NCBI GenBank assembly: GCA_024636405.1
Contig: JAGXHC010000179.1
Coordinates: 1 to 19,997 of the forward strand
Source of the DNA: Sulfitobacter sp.
GTDB lineage: Bacteria > Pseudomonadota > Alphaproteobacteria > Rhodobacterales > Rhodobacteraceae
DNA: 19,997 nt
Direction of reading: 5' to 3'
Positions 8,578 through 17,530 of the stretch are shown piece after piece (positions within the stretch are counted from its first letter, which is position 1; the number at the start of each line of letters is the position of its first letter). A program made the translations under genes and the position numbers. The notes below the pieces were generated by a model. The model saw nothing but the letters and a program-made list of their open reading frames with translations, searched no databases and was not told where the DNA came from.

Positions 8578-9117
8578 TCATGACCTTTGGCCCAATGCGT
8601 CCAGATCACCGGGTGCGGATTTGCGCACGCCCATCAAGCTGTGACTTAGTAGGACCAGCAGGGGATAGACCAAAATGGTCAGCCCCAGTTCCGACAGGTT
8701 CAGCCCGATGCCGGGCGTGTTCACCAGCGCCAGGGCCAACAACAGCCGGTAACCCAGCATAATTGCCGTAGCAATCACCGCTACTGCCACCCATTCGGCG
8801 GCGAAACTTGCGTCACGCAGGGACCGCCCCCGCGATCTGAGGTTCTCGCAGCCCAGCAAGGCCAGCAGCGCCCACAGGCCCGGCGGCCGTTGCAGCAGCA
8901 GATCCGTCAGCAGAAACACCAGCGCCAGAGACACGGCAGGCACGTATTCGGGGCGACGCAGGCACCACACGAATGCAAAGCCCAGGATAAGATCGGGACC
9001 AGCCCAATGGCGCGGCGTCGTTTGCAGGGGCAAAAGGTGGAAGAACAGGATCGCAATGCAGAGCAGCGGAAAGGCGGCACGCATCAGCCACAGGCGTGTC
9101 GGTGACAGATCGTTCAT
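8578..9117 (-). CDS. mreD: MreD, rod shape-determining membrane protein
   Basis: Small integral membrane component of the elongasome that links MreC and MreB to the wall synthases. The 179-residue protein is mostly hydrophobic with five or so membrane segments (about 9-30, 41-53, 57-73, 78-90, 105-133, 140-160), as expected for MreD. Sequence motifs in this family are weak, so the call rests on size, hydrophobicity and its place between mreC and mrdA. Its ATG overlaps the mreC stop by 4 bases (9114-9117), and GAGG sits 7 bases upstream at 9125-9128, inside mreC. Confidence 0.92.
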   Translation of the reverse strand: MNDLSPTRLWLMRAAFPLLCIAILFFHLLPLQTTPRHWAGPDLILGFAFVWCLRRPEYVPAVSLALVFLLTDLLLQRPPGLWALLALLGCENLRSRGRSLRDASFAAEWVAVAVIATAIMLGYRLLLALALVNTPGIGLNLSELGLTILVYPLLVLLSHSLMGVRKSAPGDLDALGQRS

Positions 9118-10031
9118 GGCCGCGCCTCGGCGGCGTCCTGCACGGGCCCCTGCATTTCACCCAGCGGTGTGCCGTCCGGCGCGATGACGCGTGCGGTGTC
9201 GGGGACCGGTTCGTGGCCGTGATGGCGCAACACGCGCAGGAATTCCAACCGCTCGTAATCCGCCGCCAGTCGCACCCGAAGGCGCCCACCGGGATCTGCG
9301 GTAATCTGGCCGATCAATACGCCAGAAGGAAAAACCCCGCCATCACCGGAACTGATCACACGGTCTCCGGGCCGGACCAGATCGGGGTTCTCAAGAAAAT
9401 CGATCGGCGGCGCGGCAGAGTTATCGCCGGCAACTATTGCGCGCTGTCCTGAGGGCTGGATCGTGGCGGGGATGCGGCTGCTGGCGTCGGTCAGCAGGAT
9501 CACACGGGCGGTATTGGCGGCAACCCCCGAAATTCGCCCGACAAGGCCGATACCGTCCATCGTTGCCCAACCATCAACCAACCCGTCCCGCGCGCCGACA
9601 TTCAGCAACACCGACTGGCGGTAGGGAGAGCCGGAATCAGCCATGACCACCCCGGTGATATACGTCAGACGTGGGTCAAGGCGGACATTGTTGAGGTCCA
9701 GCAACCGCGCGTTTTCCTGCTCCAGTTGAAGCGCCGCTTCCTTCCATGCCTGCATCTGGCGCAATTCGCTGCGCAGTTCCTGATTCTGCTCGGACAGACG
9801 CTGATAGCTTTGGAAGTCGCGAAACAGGTTGACCGTGCCTGTCACCGGCGCCATCGCCCAGTCAAGATTGGGCACAATCCGGTCCGTCACCTGCGCCCGA
9901 AAACGTTCGACGCGCGGGCTGTCGATGCGCCACAGCAGGAAAATCGCCCCCAGCACCACCACCAGCACAGCCAGCAGCAACCGCCGGAGCGGGCCTGTGA
10001 AGTCGCTGGAAGATGCGCGGTCTCTTGCCAT
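9114..10031 (-). CDS. mreC: MreC, rod shape-determining periplasmic scaffold
   Basis: Bitopic inner-membrane protein whose periplasmic part activates PBP2-RodA. The 305-residue protein has a short basic cytoplasmic end, one membrane helix at about 16-35, a heptad-like coiled coil at about 70-115 rich in Gln/Glu/Leu (SEQNQELRSELRQ), and the two beta-barrel MreC core, with VLLNVGARDGLVDGW, GLVGRI and the characteristic RPGDRVISSGDGGVFPSGV. A Pro/acidic tail follows. It lies 70 bases after mreB, the only appreciable gap inside the operon, which contains a hairpin; no convincing Shine-Dalgarno sequence is seen just before the ATG at 10031, so MreC may be translated less efficiently than MreB. Confidence 0.96.
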   Translation of the reverse strand: MARDRASSSDFTGPLRRLLLAVLVVVLGAIFLLWRIDSPRVERFRAQVTDRIVPNLDWAMAPVTGTVNLFRDFQSYQRLSEQNQELRSELRQMQAWKEAALQLEQENARLLDLNNVRLDPRLTYITGVVMADSGSPYRQSVLLNVGARDGLVDGWATMDGIGLVGRISGVAANTARVILLTDASSRIPATIQPSGQRAIVAGDNSAAPPIDFLENPDLVRPGDRVISSGDGGVFPSGVLIGQITADPGGRLRVRLAADYERLEFLRVLRHHGHEPVPDTARVIAPDGTPLGEMQGPVQDAAEARP

Positions 10032-10044
10032 GGCGTTTCAGGTT

Positions 10045-10061
10045 CCTGCCCCACCGGCAGG
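10045..10061 (-). other. Hairpin in the mreB-mreC gap
   Basis: A perfect 6-bp inverted repeat, CCTGCC and GGCAGG, with a 5-base loop, lies between the mreB stop and the mreC start. There is no T run after it on the minus strand, so it is not a normal terminator; it could stabilise the upstream mreB message or lower flow into mreC. This role is inferred. Confidence 0.4.
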
Positions 10062-10101
10062 TCAGGCCTGCTTTAGGCGGGGTGCAATGAATATGCCGCG
10101 C

Positions 10102-11906
<1,805 letters not shown>

Positions 11907-11990
11907 ACCGATTTGACGTCAGCGCGCATGCCATCAGGATGCGGGCCGGTGCCGATTTTCGCGACTGTGGTTTTGGCGGTTTTGGTGGCT

Positions 11991-12027
11991 TTAAAAGAAA
12001 ATGGGCGGAGAATTATTCCCCGCCCAT
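11991..12027 (-). terminator. Intrinsic terminator of leuA
   Basis: On the minus strand, just 5 bases after the leuA stop, ATGGGCGG pairs with CCGCCCAT, and the inside continues with a G-T wobble and GAA/TTC around a TAA loop, a nearly continuous 12-bp stem (12001-12027). It is followed by TTTCTTTT (to 11991). This is the clearest terminator in the window and acts toward leuA; on the plus strand there is no T run after it. Confidence 0.9.
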
Positions 12028-12032
12028 CGCAA

Positions 12033-13601
12033 TCAAGGCACGTCTTTATAGTTGATCTCACGTTTGTCGGAACCGCCCTTTTCGCGGCGGACCAGCAAAC
12101 GGTTCAGCGCGTGAATATAGGCGCGTACGGACGCCACGACCGTATCGGTATCCGCTGATTGCCCGGTCACGATACGGCCCTCTTCCTCCATCCGCACGGA
12201 CACCGTGGCCTGCGCGTCTGTGCCCTCGGTGACAGCATGAACCTGATAAAGCTGAAGCTGCGCGGTATGCGGCACAAGTGCTTTGATGCAATTGAACGCG
12301 GCATCCACGGGACCGTCGCCGGTCTGGGACGTTGCGTGTTCAACGCCTTCGACATTCAGCACCATGTCGGCCTTCTGAGGGCCCTCGGTGCCGCAGACCA
12401 CTGTCATCGACTTCAATCTGACGCGGTCCTCTTCGGGGTCGGTCGCGGTGCGCATCAGCGCAATCAGATCGTCTTCGTAGATTTCCTTTTTGCGGTCGGC
12501 CAGTTCCTTGAACCGCACAAAGACATCCTTGAGTTGATTATCACCCAACTCGAACCCCAGATCTTCGAGTTTGGAGCGCAGTGCCGCGCGCCCTGAATGC
12601 TTTCCCATGACAATATTCGTCTCGGTCAAACCCACGTCTTCGGGGCGCATGATCTCGAACGTTTCGGCGTTCTTGAGCATACCGTCCTGATGGATGCCTG
12701 ATTCATGCGCAAAGGCGTTCTTGCCCACGATGGCCTTGTTGAATTGCACGGCAAACCCCGAAACCGCAGCGACGCGGCGAGAGATGTTCATGATCTTCGT
12801 GCTGTCCACCTGTGTGCGGTAAGGCATGATGTCGTTGCGCACCTTGAGCGCCATGACGACCTCTTCCAGCGCGGTATTGCCTGCACGTTCACCCAGACCA
12901 TTGATCGTGCATTCGACTTGCCGCGCGCCCGCCTCCACGGCGGCAAGGCTGTTGGCGGTCGCCATGCCAAGGTCGTTGTGGCAGTGGGTGGCAAACACCA
13001 CCTCATCCGCGCCGGGCACCTTTTCCAGCAGCATGCGGATCAATGCGGCGGATTCGCGCGGTGCTGTGTATCCGACGGTGTCGGGAATGTTGATCGTGGT
13101 CGCCCCGGCCTTGATCGCAATCTCCACCGTACGGCAAAGGTAATCCTCCTCCGTTCGGGTGGCATCCATCGGGGACCACTGCACGTTGTCACACAGATTG
13201 CGCGCGTGGGTCACGGTTTCGTGGATGCGGTCGGCCATTTCATCCTTGGTGAGGTTCGGAATGGCGCGGTGCAGCGGCGACGTGCCGATAAAGGTGTGGA
13301 TACGCGGCTGGCGCGCGTGTTTCACCGCCTCCCAGCAGCGGTCGATGTCACCCATCTGCGCGCGGGCAAGCCCGCAGATCACGGCATTGCGTGACTGACG
13401 CGCGATCTCTGCCACCGCGTTGAAGTCACCTTCGGAGGCAATGGGAAAGCCCGCTTCGATAATATCGACGCCCATTTCGTCCAGCAGCGCCGCAATCTCA
13501 AGCTTTTCGGCATGGGTCATGGTGGCGCCGGGCGATTGTTCGCCATCACGCAATGTGGTGTCAAAGATGAGGACTCTGTCCTGCTTGGAAATATCGGTCA
13601 T
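12033..13601 (-). CDS. leuA: 2-isopropylmalate synthase
   Basis: First committed enzyme of leucine synthesis: condenses acetyl-CoA with 2-oxoisovalerate. The 522-residue protein is the long bacterial type. Its N-terminal TIM barrel begins with DTTLRDGEQ (14-22) and carries the metal-binding His206 and His208 in HCHND, then NGLGERAGN (234-242) and the lid region with GKHSGRAALRSKL (333-345). The C-terminal part, from about 395, is the LeuA regulatory domain for leucine feedback inhibition, including VVCGTEGPQKADM and GPVDAAFNCIKAL. The ATG at 13601 is preferred (GAGAG 8 bases upstream) over an in-frame ATG at 13616, which has no purine-rich site. Upstream lie a leucine-rich leader peptide and an attenuator, so control by leucine is expected at both transcription and enzyme level. 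Confidence 0.97.
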   Translation of the reverse strand: MTDISKQDRVLIFDTTLRDGEQSPGATMTHAEKLEIAALLDEMGVDIIEAGFPIASEGDFNAVAEIARQSRNAVICGLARAQMGDIDRCWEAVKHARQPRIHTFIGTSPLHRAIPNLTKDEMADRIHETVTHARNLCDNVQWSPMDATRTEEDYLCRTVEIAIKAGATTINIPDTVGYTAPRESAALIRMLLEKVPGADEVVFATHCHNDLGMATANSLAAVEAGARQVECTINGLGERAGNTALEEVVMALKVRNDIMPYRTQVDSTKIMNISRRVAAVSGFAVQFNKAIVGKNAFAHESGIHQDGMLKNAETFEIMRPEDVGLTETNIVMGKHSGRAALRSKLEDLGFELGDNQLKDVFVRFKELADRKKEIYEDDLIALMRTATDPEEDRVRLKSMTVVCGTEGPQKADMVLNVEGVEHATSQTGDGPVDAAFNCIKALVPHTAQLQLYQVHAVTEGTDAQATVSVRMEEEGRIVTGQSADTDTVVASVRAYIHALNRLLVRREKGGSDKREINYKDVP

Positions 13602-13631
13602 TTTGGGTTCTCTCATTCTGCTGTGTCTGAA

Positions 13632-13687
13632 ATCCGTGGCGCGCCGCGTTCCCTCTGAGCGGGCGCGCCGGATGGCACGCTCAGAGG
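13632..13687 (-). promoter_or_regulatory. Leucine attenuator: alternative hairpins before leuA
   Basis: Four segments on the minus strand form two exclusive stems. A (13678-13687, CCTCTGAGCG) is an exact complement of B (13652-13661, CGCTCAGAGG), a 10-bp antiterminator. C (13662-13669) and D (13638-13645) are both GGCGCGCC, which pair with each other, and flanking ATCC/GGAT (13670-13673 with 13632-13635, after a 2-base bulge) lengthens this to 12 bp. C lies in the loop of A:B and B in the loop of C:D, so only one can form fully. A contains the leader stop codon: a ribosome reaching it blocks A and allows C:D. C:D is followed by only TTT then CAGACAC, so it is a poor intrinsic terminator by the U-tract test and may need pausing or Rho. 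Confidence 0.8.
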
Positions 13688-13767
13688 CGGATTAGCAGAA
13701 GCAGGTTGGCACGCAGCGACGGCGCGCAAAGGCGCGACAGGGCATCAGTATGGGCGGCGTGTGTCAT
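13681..13767 (-). CDS. Leucine-rich leader peptide of leuA (leuL-type)
   Basis: A 28-codon reading frame 79 bases before leuA, too short for ordinary gene finding. It begins MTHAAHTDAL and ends ANLLLLIRL, with eight Leu in 28 residues. Residues 22-25 are four consecutive Leu codons (CTG CTT CTG CTA, 13693-13704), and CTA and CTT are likely uncommon codons in a GC-rich genome. The stop TGA lies inside the first arm of the attenuator. The pattern matches the known logic of leucine leader peptides in other bacteria: translation monitors charged tRNA-Leu and sets which hairpin forms. No Shine-Dalgarno sequence precedes the ATG, and a -10 box 6 bases upstream suggests the message starts at or next to the ATG (leaderless). 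The peptide itself is not expected to have an enzymatic role. Confidence 0.85.
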   Translation of the reverse strand: MTHAAHTDALSRLCAPSLRANLLLLIRL

Positions 13768-13773
13768 AGGTCA

Positions 13774-13801
13774 GTTATACCGCGGGCTTTTCAAATGAAA
13801 A
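13774..13801 (-). promoter_or_regulatory. Putative promoter of the leu leader and leuA
   Basis: Minus strand: -10 TATAAC (13774-13779) and -35 TTTTCA (13796-13801) with a 16-base spacer. Five of six and four of six bases match the vegetative consensus. The -10 box is 6 bases from the leader ATG, so transcription is predicted to start at the A of that ATG. Confidence 0.5.
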
Positions 13802-13928
13802 GGGGGGTTCGTAAACTTGCGCCCAAACCGCATTTCATGATCAGTTTGCGCAGCGATGGGGGGGGCGGGGATGGCGTTCTGGCCGCAAGAAACATTGAAC
13901 AATGCTGCCTGCCCGCTAGGTCCGGGGT
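13802..13928. other. Upstream region between the leu promoter and the SDR gene
   Basis: 127 bases with a G-rich tract (13856-13872). A weak promoter-like TTGAAC (13897-13902 region) precedes the SDR start but lacks a good -10 box. Nothing else is recognised. Confidence 0.3.
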
Positions 13929-14591
13929 ATGGTAAAAGTCTTGATCATCGGGGCGTCCGGCGGGGTTGGATCAGCCGTGGCGCGGGCGTATGCGGCGCGC
14001 GGCGACACCGTTGTGGGGCTGTCGCGCAGCGTTGACGGGCTGGATGTGACCGACCCCGCTTCGGTATCGCGCCATCTGGGCCAGCTTGAAGGGTTTGACG
14101 TGGTGCTTGTCGCCACAGGCGCGTTGGAGATTGACGGCGCCGAGCCGGAAAAGACCATCAAGGCCATCGATGCGCAGGCAATGATGGATCAGTTTGCGCT
14201 GAACGCCGTTGGACCGGCGCTGGTGCTGCGCCATGCGGCCGACCTGCTCCCGCGTGACAGGCGCTGCGTGTTTGCGGTCTTGTCGGCGCGCGTAGGTTCC
14301 ATTTCAGACAACAGGATTGGCGGCTGGATCAGCTACCGCAGCGCCAAGGCGGCGGTGAACCAGATCATTCATACCGCCGCGATCGAACTGGCGCGCAGCC
14401 ATTCTCAGAGCATCTGCGTGGCCTTGCATCCGGGCACGGTGGCCACGCCGTTTACGCGTAAATACCTGGGGCGACACCCGGCGGTTTCCCCCCAGGAGGC
14501 GGCAGGCCATCTGCTGTCGGTGATGGATGGTCTGACCCCGGACGATACCGGTGGATTTTTCGACTGGGCGGGCAAGGCCGTGCCTTGGTAA
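13929..14591 (+). CDS. Short-chain dehydrogenase/reductase (CsgA/C-factor-like)
   Basis: A 220-residue SDR-fold oxidoreductase, probably NAD(P)-dependent. The cofactor loop GASGGVG is at 8-14, the structural Asn in LNAVGP at 92, catalytic Ser119 in LSARVG, and the Tyr136-x3-Lys140 pair in YRSAK; HPGTVATPFT follows as in the family. The protein is shorter than classical 250-residue SDRs because the region around residues 35-60 is compact, resembling C-factor-type SDRs. After the second strand, LSRS suggests NADP(H). Substrate cannot be inferred. ATG at 13929 gives the usual N-terminus MVKVLIIGAS; the ribosome site is weak (GGTCCGGGG). It is convergent with the esterase gene, 49 bases apart, and forms its own transcription unit. 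Confidence 0.9.
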   Translation: MVKVLIIGASGGVGSAVARAYAARGDTVVGLSRSVDGLDVTDPASVSRHLGQLEGFDVVLVATGALEIDGAEPEKTIKAIDAQAMMDQFALNAVGPALVLRHAADLLPRDRRCVFAVLSARVGSISDNRIGGWISYRSAKAAVNQIIHTAAIELARSHSQSICVALHPGTVATPFTRKYLGRHPAVSPQEAAGHLLSVMDGLTPDDTGGFFDWAGKAVPW

Positions 14592-14640
14592 CATCGGGCG
14601 GTTTATGCAGCAAGTCAGACGGCGTCAAAGACCGAAACTG

Positions 14641-15450
14641 TCAGAGTTTGCCCGCCTTGCGCAGACGGTCGATGCCGTAAGCGAGGTATTCAGTGCGAAA
14701 TGAATGCCCGCCTGCAAACAGGCAGAATTCCAGTATATCTCCTGCTGCATCGGCGCGGTTGCGGCATGAAAGCGGCCCGGTGGAGGATTGTTGCACAGGG
14801 CCGAATGCGCCGAAATCCGTATACATCGCCAGAGCATCTGCCACCTTGCCCTGACGCGTGTTGCCGATGGCACGCCCGTTCAGGGGCACCGTTTTGTCGG
14901 CATCGCCGTGGATGTGGATGATGTTGGTGACGGGCGCGGCGCACGCGTCCGGCGGACCTAGCCAGAAGGTGCCGGAAATCGGGATGAAGCCTGCAAAAAG
15001 GTCCGGCCGTGCACAGGCAAGGTTCCACACCATCATGCCGCCCGCGCTGAAGCCAGCCGCAATGACCCGGTCGCGGTCAATTGCGAAGCGGTCCGACGCG
15101 TCGTCAAGCACGGCATTGAAATAGTCAAATTCAGCCGCGCCCGTGCTGTTTATCGTGCGCGGGCCGTTGGGTAATTCCCATGAGCCGTCAACGCCCTGAG
15201 CCGTGATCAGAGCAAGCCCGGCGGCCGAAACCATGCGCCGCAGGCTTTGGTTGCGCATCGCGCCCTCGGCAGTACCGCGATAGCCATGCGCCCAGACCAG
15301 CGCACCAACCGGGGCGCCGTCATATCCTGTCGGCAGTGCAATGCGGTAGATGCGATCGCCGATCCGGCAATCGGTGTCTGCGCCACAGGCCAACGCGGAT
15401 GAAGCACAAAAGATAGCAGCCCCGGCGATCAGCGCGCGCAGCAGTGTCAT
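14641..15450 (-). CDS. Secreted PHB-depolymerase-like esterase (alpha/beta hydrolase)
   Basis: A 269-residue alpha/beta hydrolase of the polyhydroxybutyrate depolymerase/feruloyl esterase type (LpqC-like). Residues 1-21 look like a Sec signal peptide ending ALA before Cys22; the -3 position does not fit a lipobox well, so a soluble periplasmic or exported form is more likely than a lipoprotein. The nucleophile is Ser135 in GFSAGG, the acid probably Asp183 or Asp185 in HGDADKTVP, and the His is His249 in GGHSF; VWAHGYRGT (52-60) would form the oxyanion region. Six Cys remain after cleavage (22, 28, 146, 170, 229, 243), enough for three disulfides, in keeping with export. AAGGA at 15458-15462, 7 bases before ATG, supports the start. 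The natural ester substrate is unknown. Confidence 0.87.
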   Translation of the reverse strand: MTLLRALIAGAAIFCASSALACGADTDCRIGDRIYRIALPTGYDGAPVGALVWAHGYRGTAEGAMRNQSLRRMVSAAGLALITAQGVDGSWELPNGPRTINSTGAAEFDYFNAVLDDASDRFAIDRDRVIAAGFSAGGMMVWNLACARPDLFAGFIPISGTFWLGPPDACAAPVTNIIHIHGDADKTVPLNGRAIGNTRQGKVADALAMYTDFGAFGPVQQSSTGPLSCRNRADAAGDILEFCLFAGGHSFRTEYLAYGIDRLRKAGKL

Positions 15451-15680
15451 TTAAAAATCCTTACTCAATACGGCTCACACAGGACATGCTTCTATCTGCC
15501 GCGAAAGCAAGTCAACTTTGCATCAGGTCCGGGCCACGTTGGCCTTTTTGCGGCCCACAAAATGATCCCAACGCAGCCGCATCGCCACCGCGCGGCCCGC
15601 GTTTCAAAAATTTGGACAGAGCCCATTGGACGACAGGACACGCGCGAATAATTGGCCCAAGATCTGAAGCAGATCAGACC
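15451..15680. other. Intergenic region between nadE and the esterase gene
   Basis: 230 bases behind nadE and before the esterase. A possible minus-strand promoter for the esterase has TTGACT (15510-15515) and a weak TAGAAG (15489-15494) at 15-base spacing. Behind nadE there is a small hairpin GATCTG-CTT-CAGATC (15660-15674) without a T run. On the plus strand GGCCA-CGT-TGGCC (15532-15544) followed by TTTTT looks terminator-like but no plus-strand gene precedes it. Confidence 0.35.
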
Positions 15681-17339
15681 CTAAGAAGGGTCGCGCCAGC
15701 GGTTCACAATGGGATAACGCCGGTCCAGCCAGAATGCTGCTTTTGTCAGGCGGGGACCGGGCGCGGATTGAAAGCGCTTGTATTCGCTGATGTAGAGCAG
15801 GTGTTCGACCTTCTTGACCACGTCGCGGTCGAAACCGGCGGCCACGCAATCTGCAACTGAACCGTCGTCGTCCACCAGGATCGTCAGAATTGCGTCAAGC
15901 TCGGGGTAGTCGGGCAGGCTGTCGCTGTCTTTTTGATCCGCGCGCAATTCCGCGCTTGGTGGCTTGTCGATAATGCGGGGGGGGATCATCTCGCCCGCCT
16001 CGCCCATCATCCAGTCCCGATGATTGTCATTTCGCCAGCGGCAGGTCTGGAACACGCGGGTTTTATAAAGGTCCTTGATCGGATTGTAGCCGCCCGCCAT
16101 GTCGCCATAAATCGTGGCATAGCCAACCGCGACTTCGGATTTGTTGCCAGTGGTCAGCAGCATCTCTCCGAACTTGTTGGACATCGCCATCAGCAGCAAA
16201 CCGCGCAGGCGGGACTGGATATTCTCTTCGGTCAGGTCCGGATCGTGGTCTGCGAAAAGCGGTGCCAGCGTGTCCGTGATCGCGCCACGCGCCTGTTTGA
16301 TCGGCACGTAATCATAGCGACAGCCAAGCGCCTTTGCCACGGCTTCGGCATCGTCCAGGGAGGATTGCGAGGTGTATTCAGACGGCAGCATGACGCAGCG
16401 CACGTTCTGTGGCCCCAATGCGTCGGCTGCGATCACAGCGACAATCGCCGAATCGATTCCGCCCGACAGACCCAACAGCACCTTCTTGAATCCGGTCTTG
16501 CGCATGTAGTCGCGCAGCGCCTCCACCATGACGCGGTAATCCTGCTCATATTCATCCGGCAGGGGCGCGATTTCGCCGGGAACCACGCGCCAGCCATCGG
16601 GCCCGCGTTCCAGATCCATATGGCGCACCACTGCGTCAAACACGGGCAGGCGCGCGGCCAGTTTGCCACCTGGATTGAGCGCGAAGGACGCACCGTCAAA
16701 AACCTGATCGTCCTGGCCACCCACCATGTTGAGGTAAATCAGCGGCAGCCCGGTTTCGACAACCCGCGCGACCATCATGTTCAGCCGGGTGTCCATCTTG
16801 TCGCGGTAGTACGGCGATCCGTTTGGCACCAACAGAAATTCGGCACCCGTTTCGGCCAGGGTTTCGCAGACTTCCGGGTGCCAGGCGTCTTCGCAGATCG
16901 GCGACCCCACGCGGGTATTGCCCACAGAATAAGGCCCCCCGAGCGGTCCGGCGTCAAATATCCGCACCTCGTCAAACACGGTTTCATTCGGCAGATTATG
17001 CTTGAGACTGCGGCTGGCGATCTTGCCGTTCCTGAGAATGACATAGGCGTTATAAAGCATTGCGCCCTCAACCCAGGGCGCACCGATGGCGAGCGCCGGG
17101 CCATCGGCGCAATCGCGTGCCAACTGCTCCAGGTGGGTCATGACATCAATCTGGAAGGCGTGTTTTATCACCAGATCCTGTGCATTGTAGCCGGTGATGA
17201 ACATCTCTGGCAGGGCAACCAGATCGGCCCCTGCATCGCGCCCCTGTTGCCACGCGTCGCGCGCCAGAGTCGCGTTGCCGGCAAGGTCGCCCACGGTTGG
17301 ATTGAGCTGTCCAAGGGTGATGCGAAAACGGTCGGACAT
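15681..17339 (-). CDS. nadE: Glutamine-dependent NAD+ synthetase
   Basis: Last step of NAD+ synthesis: amidates deamido-NAD using ATP, with ammonia released from glutamine by its own N-terminal domain. The 552-residue protein has two domains. Residues about 5-265 form a nitrilase-type glutaminase with the triad Glu45 (LPEMFITGYN), Lys113 (LKHNLPNE) and Cys149 (SPICEDAW). Residues about 270-552 form the synthetase with PP-loop SGGIDS at 292-297, TTGNKSE (396-402) and GDMAGGYNPIKDLYKT (412-427). A motif PSAELRADQKDSDSLPDY near 461-478 matches the C-terminal loop of the family. AAAGG at 17346-17350, 6 bases before the ATG, supports the start. It is divergent from the MORN gene and may be followed by the esterase as a second unit. 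Confidence 0.97.
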   Translation of the reverse strand: MSDRFRITLGQLNPTVGDLAGNATLARDAWQQGRDAGADLVALPEMFITGYNAQDLVIKHAFQIDVMTHLEQLARDCADGPALAIGAPWVEGAMLYNAYVILRNGKIASRSLKHNLPNETVFDEVRIFDAGPLGGPYSVGNTRVGSPICEDAWHPEVCETLAETGAEFLLVPNGSPYYRDKMDTRLNMMVARVVETGLPLIYLNMVGGQDDQVFDGASFALNPGGKLAARLPVFDAVVRHMDLERGPDGWRVVPGEIAPLPDEYEQDYRVMVEALRDYMRKTGFKKVLLGLSGGIDSAIVAVIAADALGPQNVRCVMLPSEYTSQSSLDDAEAVAKALGCRYDYVPIKQARGAITDTLAPLFADHDPDLTEENIQSRLRGLLLMAMSNKFGEMLLTTGNKSEVAVGYATIYGDMAGGYNPIKDLYKTRVFQTCRWRNDNHRDWMMGEAGEMIPPRIIDKPPSAELRADQKDSDSLPDYPELDAILTILVDDDGSVADCVAAGFDRDVVKKVEHLLYISEYKRFQSAPGPRLTKAAFWLDRRYPIVNRWRDPS

Positions 17340-17530
17340 GGGCAGCCTTTCGGTGGTGTCTGGCCTCGATGTAGCAGATCATGCAGCAAGGGAAAGCCCA
17401 CGGTGTGACGTGCGGACAAAAGACGATTGCCCCCTTTGCGCCCATTGCTTAGGCTATGCAGCAACCGCCGCAGGGGATGCGGCGGTTGTCCAACGCAGAT
17501 CAAGTCAGCGCAACCAAGGCAGAAAAAACC
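17340..17530. other. Divergent nadE / MORN intergenic region with a strong hairpin
   Basis: 191 bases between two diverging genes. The main feature is a perfect 10-bp inverted repeat, CAACCGCCGC and GCGGCGGTTG (17462-17471 and 17479-17488), around a 7-base loop AGGGGAT. It lies 42 bases before the MORN start and is expected in its 5' leader. No T run follows, so it is not an obvious terminator. Promoter boxes for either gene could not be assigned. Confidence 0.5.

Noticed and set aside
8575..8585. Overlapping ATGs at the mreD stop as possible mrdA starts
   Set aside because: They open a 7-codon frame ending just before the GTG used for mrdA and are out of frame with PBP2.
15532..15549. GGCCA-CGT-TGGCC followed by TTTTT on the plus strand, terminator-like
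   Set aside because: The stem is only 5 bp and no plus-strand gene or promoter precedes it; a small RNA cannot be supported from sequence alone.
15933..17408. Long plus-strand open frame (about 490 codons) opposite nadE
   Set aside because: It lies entirely antisense to a clear NAD+ synthetase, shows no domain, and has the His/Arg/Gln-rich composition typical of reading a GC-rich gene backwards.
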